Positions 58,293-64,000 of a stretch of DNA of 64,000 nucleotides are shown here, piece after piece. The translations under genes were made by a program, and so were the position numbers. Within the stretch, counting starts at the first letter, position 1. Each line of letters opens with the position of its first letter. The notes beneath the pieces are model-generated. The model worked only from the letters and a program-made list of their open reading frames with translations. It searched no databases and had not been told where the DNA came from. This DNA comes from Cinnamomum chago (Eukaryota > Streptophyta > Magnoliopsida > Laurales > Lauraceae), in NCBI GenBank assembly GCA_038049695.1, contig CP142459.1, forward strand, positions 67,262,001 to 67,326,000. Direction: 5' to 3'.

Positions 58293-61200
58293 TGTTGCGC
58301 ATGTGCATGGCAAGTCAGTTGTTAGCCTATTAACCAGGCTGATGATAGTAACTGCATATCAATTATCAACACTGGTCCTCTCCAGTCTCCCTAAAGCACT
58401 GATCTATTCTTCCTTTGTCAAGCGGAGATTCAGGTTCATGGAAGGTTGATGAACTTGCAGTTGTTGAATCATTGATGTCATCACTGTAGATCAAGGTGGA
58501 TAATTTGCTTGCTGCCTTGTTGTTAACAAAACTTTTGCACTTTGGGGTGCTTTAATAGGTTGTTACAATCCTCGAGTTGTACTGATATCAGGTCCACCCT
58601 TAGTCATATAAAGAGCTTCGAATCCCCCTCTTATCTTGTTATTGGCATTTCTCAAGTTGGGCCTTACAGAGGGGTTCACAAATCTTAAAATTGAGGTCAG
58701 TTTGTAGCTGAAGCTGAATTTTCCTTTAGTTCACCATGGTATTTTTTGACAGAACTTTGATTTGTCTTATCATTGAAAAAAGAAAAGAAAAGAAACTTCC
58801 CCTTTGTCTTCTCTCATGAAACAGTTCCCAACTTGCAATTGCTTGTACTGTATATTGTTCCACCAGATTGGCGAGTCTTGAATTTTTTTCACCAGTTTCA
58901 CCACTATAAGCATTGAGTAATGAATATCCTTATTTTCTAGGAGCTTTTCCACCTTGCTCAACAAATCCAAACAATCATTTGTGTGTAATGTACCATGAAA
59001 GCCAGGATTGTTTACCTTTATATCAGAATCTTGAAACTTGTTCCTTATCCAACAACTGAAGGATTTGATTGTTGATTAAGATATGGTAGTAGTAGGGTGG
59101 TGGTTGGTTGATCTCCAGTCTTGGAAGTCTGCTTTGTTTGTGTGTAAGATTTCAGGCCAACTGTTGCAGTTGTCTAGATAATCAGTCCTATTCTTGTGTC
59201 ATGGTTTCATTAGTTATTTATTCACAAGAACAGTCCACGACGAGATTTGACTCAGTCATAGTACGAGAAACCTCTTGAACAGATTGATCTCCAATCCTCT
59301 TGAAGTCTACTTTGTTTGTGTCTAGAATTTCATCATCAGGCCAACTGTTGCAGTTGTCTAGATAATTGGTCCACATCTTGCTGTGTCATGGCTTCTGGAG
59401 TTATTTTATTCACAAGAACAATCCATAATGAGATTTGGTGCAGTCATAGTATGAGAGACCAAACAGGCAGTAAACATGTGCATGACCCATACAATTACTA
59501 CAATTAGTAATCCTTTTTTTTTTCCTATCCAAAATTCCTACTCATTACAGTCCAGCTGGTCGGGCCTCCAATCATTGCTAGATACTGTGGTACTTGGAAA
59601 ACACAGAGACAATTGTTTCTCCCCTTCTCTTCCTGATTACGCTAGACATCTCTCCCTCTGGCTGCATCCCATGTGCACAAGTTTTTTATGTGCGGAACTG
59701 GACACGTTCACATGTCTGCACATGTATATAATAATCATCATCATCAACTCTGAGGCCTTATTTTCATCTGGTACATGTGATGTGTCAATGCAGTTAAAAA
59801 AAGTTACTTTCAAACTGAACAAAGAAAAAAGAAGAAAATGTTATTGTTGGGATGATATATACTGATCAACTGCAAAAGTTAAAATTTTTTCAAGCAAAAA
59901 AATCAATTTTTTTTATATCTATGTTCATTGTATCTATGGAGCTAGAGCCCATTAACTCGTTAATGTATATAATAGTAAATAGAAGCTGCTAAACCCTTGA
60001 TATGATATTTGCTGCCAGCGCAGTTGGTTACAGAAGATCAAGTCCTTCAGGGGGAGGCAAGAGTGCTTAAGTTCGATTTCTGGGAGAAATGGGGGGACAT
60101 TAGCTAATGGTGCTCTTGAGAAAAATTGGGTTGGTTTAGGGTAAACTAGGTATAATCCCCAGTCCCCAAGACGAGAGGGAGAGGCTTTTCCGATAGATAT
60201 TTTGACAAGTGATCTGCACACATGAATAAGTCTGTTCTTTTCGTAATTCAGTTTTCTTGTCACACACACACACAATGTACGTATGTATGTATAGAGAGAG
60301 AAGGGGGGAGGGGAACCCTTAAAATAGTTCGAGTAGATGTGTTTCCGATGAGTAATTTTGACAAGTTCTCTACACGTGAACAAGTCAGTTATTTTTGTAG
60401 TGCAGTTTTCTTCCGACATCAGAAATTGCAGAGCAATGTCTGCATTTTAATTGCACTTGGTCTTTGTTTTATAACTGTTTCAATGTATATAAACATGCTG
60501 TGATTATCGTAGTGTACTGATTCTTATGTTGAAATTGGTTTGAATTTTAGCATAAAGCTCCTTACATAGAGGAGCTTGAAGAAGAAATGCAGAAACTTCA
60601 TGAAGAACGTGCATCAGTTATACTGGAGAGGCGAGCTGCTGATGGTGCTGATGAAATGATGGAAGTGGATCCGGCTGTGAGAGCAGCAATGTCGGTTTTT
60701 AGCAAAGGTGGTGGTGCGTCAGCCATTGCAGCTGCTGCCACAGCAGCACAGGCTGCATTTGCTGCAGCAAGAGAAAAGTCAAATTTACCGGTCCAACTGG
60801 ATGAGTTTGGACGAGATGTGAACCAGCAAAAACGTTTGGATTCTGTAAGAAGGGCAGAGGCTCGAAAACGTCGTAAGGCTCGTGCTGAGGCTAAGAGAAT
60901 GTCATCTATCAGGGATAGTAGTTCATTTCACATAGAAGGAGAGTCCAGCACTGATGAAAGTGATAGTGAGACTACAGCTTATAAGTCTAGCCGTTATGAA
61001 CTGTTGCAAACTGCTGAACAAATTTTCAGTGATGCAGCGGATGAATTTTCCAAACTTTCGGCAGTCAAAGAGATGTTTGAAACGTGGAAGAGAGATTATT
61101 TTTCGAGCTATCGTGATGCTTACATGTCTCTAAGTGTACCTGCTATCTTCTCCCCATACGTGAGATTGGAGCTTCTAAAATGGGATCCACTCTATGAAGA

Positions 61201-64000
61201 CAGAGATTTCAATGATATGCAGTGGTAATGTGGTATATTTTTCTACATGACATTCCTATTTTGCTATATGTGAATAATACCACGCATTATTTCCTACTGA
61301 GGATCACCTTTTATTTTCCTGAGAAAACATAGGATGTTGGATGCCAGTTCCCTTATGTTATCAACGGTTCTGATTTTGTGCATGTGGCAGTGGCACCCAT
61401 GTATTGGATCCAAGCTGTTCACACAGGGTTCTATCATGAATGAACTATAGACCAAAATTCAAACCCTTAAAACTTTGAAAAAACTTTGAAGGTGCTTCAG
61501 GCATTCTTGTCTGTGATCTTTGTCCAAACCCTTGGAGGCAAATGTTGTTGTGGCTGACTTGCTGGTTAAATCTGATCAGGTTTTTTTTGCAATCTTCTTT
61601 GTTGGCATTTTAAATCTTTTATATTTCCGTTTGATCTTGTTTCTAGTCAATACGGACATATGTACACACACATATATATGCGCAATGACAGTATCCAGGT
61701 GCCCGTACCATTGACTATCTAGAACACTCAAATAACCACATTTAGGGGTCCACTTTACTAAATCCCAACCACCCCAAAACACATTTTATTTTCTGTTCAT
61801 TATTGCTCAAATTTCATTCCAAGCACGCTTGGACCCCCACCATTGGATTGATCTAGTCTTTTAGTGGTATGACGTGATTCCACCTTCTTCTTCAACATCA
61901 ATGCCTTTGCTCATTGATGTTTTCAGAGAGTCTGCATTTTCAGATCTAATGTAGATTATAACTTGAACAGGCGATTTATGTTCAGAGTTTGCATCTTTTT
62001 TTTTTTTCTTTTTTCAATCTTATGGTAAATAATGGTTGGATGACTGTCAAATGAGGGCTCGTGGCATTTCTCTGAGAGGTGGCCTAGAAAATAGGGTGAG
62101 TACCATGGGCATGGTTCTCATCTGAATATTTCTGTATATGACATTTATTACCTCTTTACTATTCAAAAATATATATAAATTTAAACGTGCACATTTTTTC
62201 GTCCCTTTTTTTTTTTCCTTTTCTAAATAATGGAATTTAAATCGTACTGTGGTTGCCTTTTATCTTTATTGTACATTTTATTATATTCTCAGAAGTCCTC
62301 CATTTGACAGGTGAGATTGCTAAGTAACTATTATTTTGGTCTTTGGCCCATACAACGTTCTTGTGCTATGATATCTGTGTATATAAATATTGTATCACTG
62401 GCAATTTAAAGAACGTTGTGACCTCTGTTCCTTGTTTTTTTGTCTAAGCAAGTGATTTATTAATTTTATGTGACACTTGTAGGCATTCTCTTCTGTTTGA
62501 TTATGGTTTGCCAAAAAATGGAGCTGAGTTTGATGGTGATGATGCTGATGCTGACCTTATTCCTCAATTAGTGGAAAAGGTTGCACTTCCTATATTGCAT
62601 CATGAGATTGCGCACTGCTGGGATCTGCTCAGTACCAGAGTAACAAGAAATGCTGTTTCTGCCATGAGCTTGGTTGTTACTTATGTCCCAGCTTCCAGTG
62701 AAGCTTTACAGGAATTGTTGGCTACCATCCACACTCATTTGGCTGATGCTGTTGCCAATCTCATTGTACGTAAGTCTTATATTTTTTCAGCTCTACCACC
62801 CGCATGCACGCTACCAGTCTGTGCTGCATTTAAAATAATTTTGAGAAAAATCTGTTTCACCTTGTCTTCCTTAGGTTCCAAACTGGGGCATAAACATTAT
62901 AAAGGCTGTGCCAAGTGCAGCACGAATTGCAGCATATCGTTTTGGATTGTCTATTCGTTTGCTGAAAAATATTTGCTTGTGGAAAGATATCCTTGCACTG
63001 CATATTCTGGAGAAGCTAGCACTTGATGAGCTTTTAAGTGGAAAGGTGCTGCCTCATATACGAAGTGTTACACCAAATATTCACGATGCTATTACAAGGA
63101 CGGAGAGGATAATCGCATCACTATCAGGAGTTTGGTCTGGCGGCAATGTCACCGTGGAGCGTAGGTACTACTTGTTCTTTTCCATTGTTGGATTGTCTAA
63201 AGTGTCAATGGTCTGCATATATTTTTTTTTGGTTACATGTTATTTGTCTGAAAACAGCAGGCGTCAACCTGCCTATGAACTGGATATCAGGATCTGGATC
63301 CAGATCCTGAATGTAGCTTCATATCTAGATCTTAGATGGATTAGGTTGATCAGATCATCAAGTGAATCTGATCCAACTCATGAACTCGAATACATCTTAG
63401 GCATGTAAACTACCTAAGTTGACCGGATCGAACTCATCTTTCAATAATGTTTGTGTAGTCTGTAAACAGGTTGGGTCAGGATCAGATCTACCAGACATAC
63501 CCATAATATGCATCCAGTTCGGTATCTGAGTTGTCCTTGTTCAGTTGAATTCACCCAACTGTTGAAAGCCCTGCATTTCATCGCTGAATTGAATTGTTTT
63601 GCTATTCTCGTGATTATAAACATCAGTTATCATATTTATGGATTTTAATTATGTGCTTTAAGTTGGGTTATTTCCTTTTTGCATCTAAGCTGGAAATATT
63701 AACGTGTACATGATGTTGCCAATGATTTCCCCAGAAGTCCACACTGTTTTTGACTAGGGAAGAGAGCTTGCTAGACCACTTTCCTCATATCTCTACAGGT
63801 TCAATCTAACAATGAATCAGTAGGTTTAAGTGATACTTGGGCATGCCTGCAAGCATCAGAGGTTAAAATCTCACAGTAGAACTTGAGAAAATGAGTCATT
63901 CAGTGGACATAGTGGTGTATTTGGAATTTGGATACTCCTGATCATGTATCTTTTGTATTATATCAACTTTGGCATGTATTAATCCGTCATGTCAAATCTC
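54784..64000 (+). CDS. ILP1: ILP1 / GCFC protein, all but the last exon(s)
   Basis: ILP1 (INCREASED LEVEL OF POLYPLOIDY 1) is the plant GCFC/PAXBP1 homologue. In Arabidopsis it was described as a repressor of CYCA2 that controls endoreduplication, and with NTR1 it acts in spliceosome disassembly. Visible exons: 54784-56061, 57781-57948, 60551-61224, 62483-62765 and 62875-63164, giving 2693 nt or about 897 residues with consistent phases. Residues 1-426 (exon 1) are Ser/Asp/Glu-rich and disordered, with SRFAAMGIGK and INLIRAKRERLRQSR conserved. A coiled coil spans EELEEEMQKLHEER onward (about 487-510). The C-terminal GCFC domain includes ETWKRDYFSSYRDAYMSLSV, PLYEDRDFNDMQWHSLLFDY and VPNWGINIIKAVPSAARIAA. 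The last donor is probably 63164/63165 (an alternative is 63160). The final ~60 residues lie past the window. Exon 1 is markedly richer in GC than its surroundings. Confidence 0.93.
59107..59462. repeat. 176-bp tandem duplication in ILP1 intron 2
   Basis: Copies at 59107-59270 and 59283-59462 share TTGATCTCCA, CTTTGTTTGTGT, GGCCAACTGTTGCAGTTGTC and CAGTCATAGTA blocks at about 85% identity by eye. The copies are non-coding in all frames. Confidence 0.85.
60005..60195 (+). mobile_element. tRNA-derived SINE
   Basis: Box A-like CAGCGCAGTTGG (60016-60027) and box B-like AGTTCGATTTC (60070-60080) are spaced as in tRNA-type RNA polymerase III promoters, but the sequence does not fold as a tRNA. A tRNA-unrelated body follows (GGTAAACTAGGTATAATCCC). 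It sits in sense orientation in an ILP1 intron. The 3' end is uncertain because the tail overlaps a local duplication. Confidence 0.55.
63165..64000 (+). other. Start of the last visible ILP1 intron
   Basis: No sequence resembling the C-terminus of ILP1 is found before the right edge, so the intron continues. Bases 63270-63550 have GGATCTGGATCCAGATCC and GGTTGGGTCAGGATC words, a decayed repeat. Confidence 0.55.

Larger units (their letters stand above)
57949..60550 (+). other. ILP1 intron 2, expanded by duplications and a SINE
   Basis: The intron is 2.6 kb. It holds a (CT)/(GT) microsatellite (58260-58294), a 176-bp tandem duplication (59107-59462), a tRNA-like SINE head (60005-60195) and a second duplication (60186-60262 and 60342-60415, sharing TTTCCGAT and TTTTGACAAGT). 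No extra exon was recognised. Confidence 0.7.

Noticed and set aside
58770-58970. Minus-strand frame in ILP1 intron 2 (MDLLSKVEKLLENKD…)
   Set aside because: It is short, lies antisense in an intron, and has no recognisable relative.
60012-60085. tRNA gene
   Set aside because: Box A- and B-like motifs are present but the arms do not pair into a cloverleaf; a tRNA-derived SINE fits better.

Overview
The window is nuclear DNA of a flowering plant. It holds spliced genes with GT-AG introns of 0.1-2.5 kb, two nuclear genes with plastid-targeted products (NdhS and an m-type thioredoxin), plant-only families (GRAS, GONST, SEUSS), and AT-rich spacers full of MITEs, hAT/MULE debris, an RTE LINE tail, a SINE and a single LTR. 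No species was identified. Dispersed repeats rich in GGCCCAC/GGGCC words would suit a magnoliid or another early-branching lineage, but that is a weak inference.

Layout: (1) 1-736 (+), C-terminal 244 residues of a SCARECROW-LIKE 1-type GRAS regulator cut by the left edge. (2) 8360-2472 (-), a complete GONST1-type Golgi GDP-mannose transporter, nine coding exons, tail-to-tail with SCL1. (3) 9.4-15.9 kb, repeat-rich spacer: a MITE with a perfect 9-bp target duplication, an LTR fossil, and two copies of an unnamed repeat made of a conserved head plus a 41-bp tandem array. (4) 16075-17897 (+), NdhS, six exons. (5) 27251-19783 (-), a MAPKKK3-type MAP kinase kinase kinase, eleven coding exons, tail-to-tail with NdhS. 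(6) 27.4-38.5 kb, the main accessory region: a MULE-like insertion bounded by perfect 114-bp direct repeats, a duplicated fragment of the MAPKKK3 gene, a sugar-transporter pseudogene and two hAT MITEs with target duplications. (7) 38560-39789 (+), thioredoxin m, two exons. (8) 52071-42797 (-), the SEUSS co-repressor, nine coding exons. (9) 54784 to beyond the right edge (+), ILP1/GCFC, five exons visible, head-to-head with SEUSS.

All splice models were built by eye from splice signals, reading phase and remembered family sequences. For GONST1, NdhS, MAPKKK3, Trx m and SEUSS the exon lengths sum to an intact frame (382, 160, 646, 187 and 904 residues). The genes are unrelated housekeeping or regulatory loci. 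NdhS and Trx m both act in the chloroplast redox network, and SEUSS and SCL1 are both transcriptional regulators, but nothing shows a functional cluster. I see no operon-like, defence or toxin system. The most unusual features are the 114-bp duplication around the MULE-like element and the head-plus-41-bp-hairpin repeat family.
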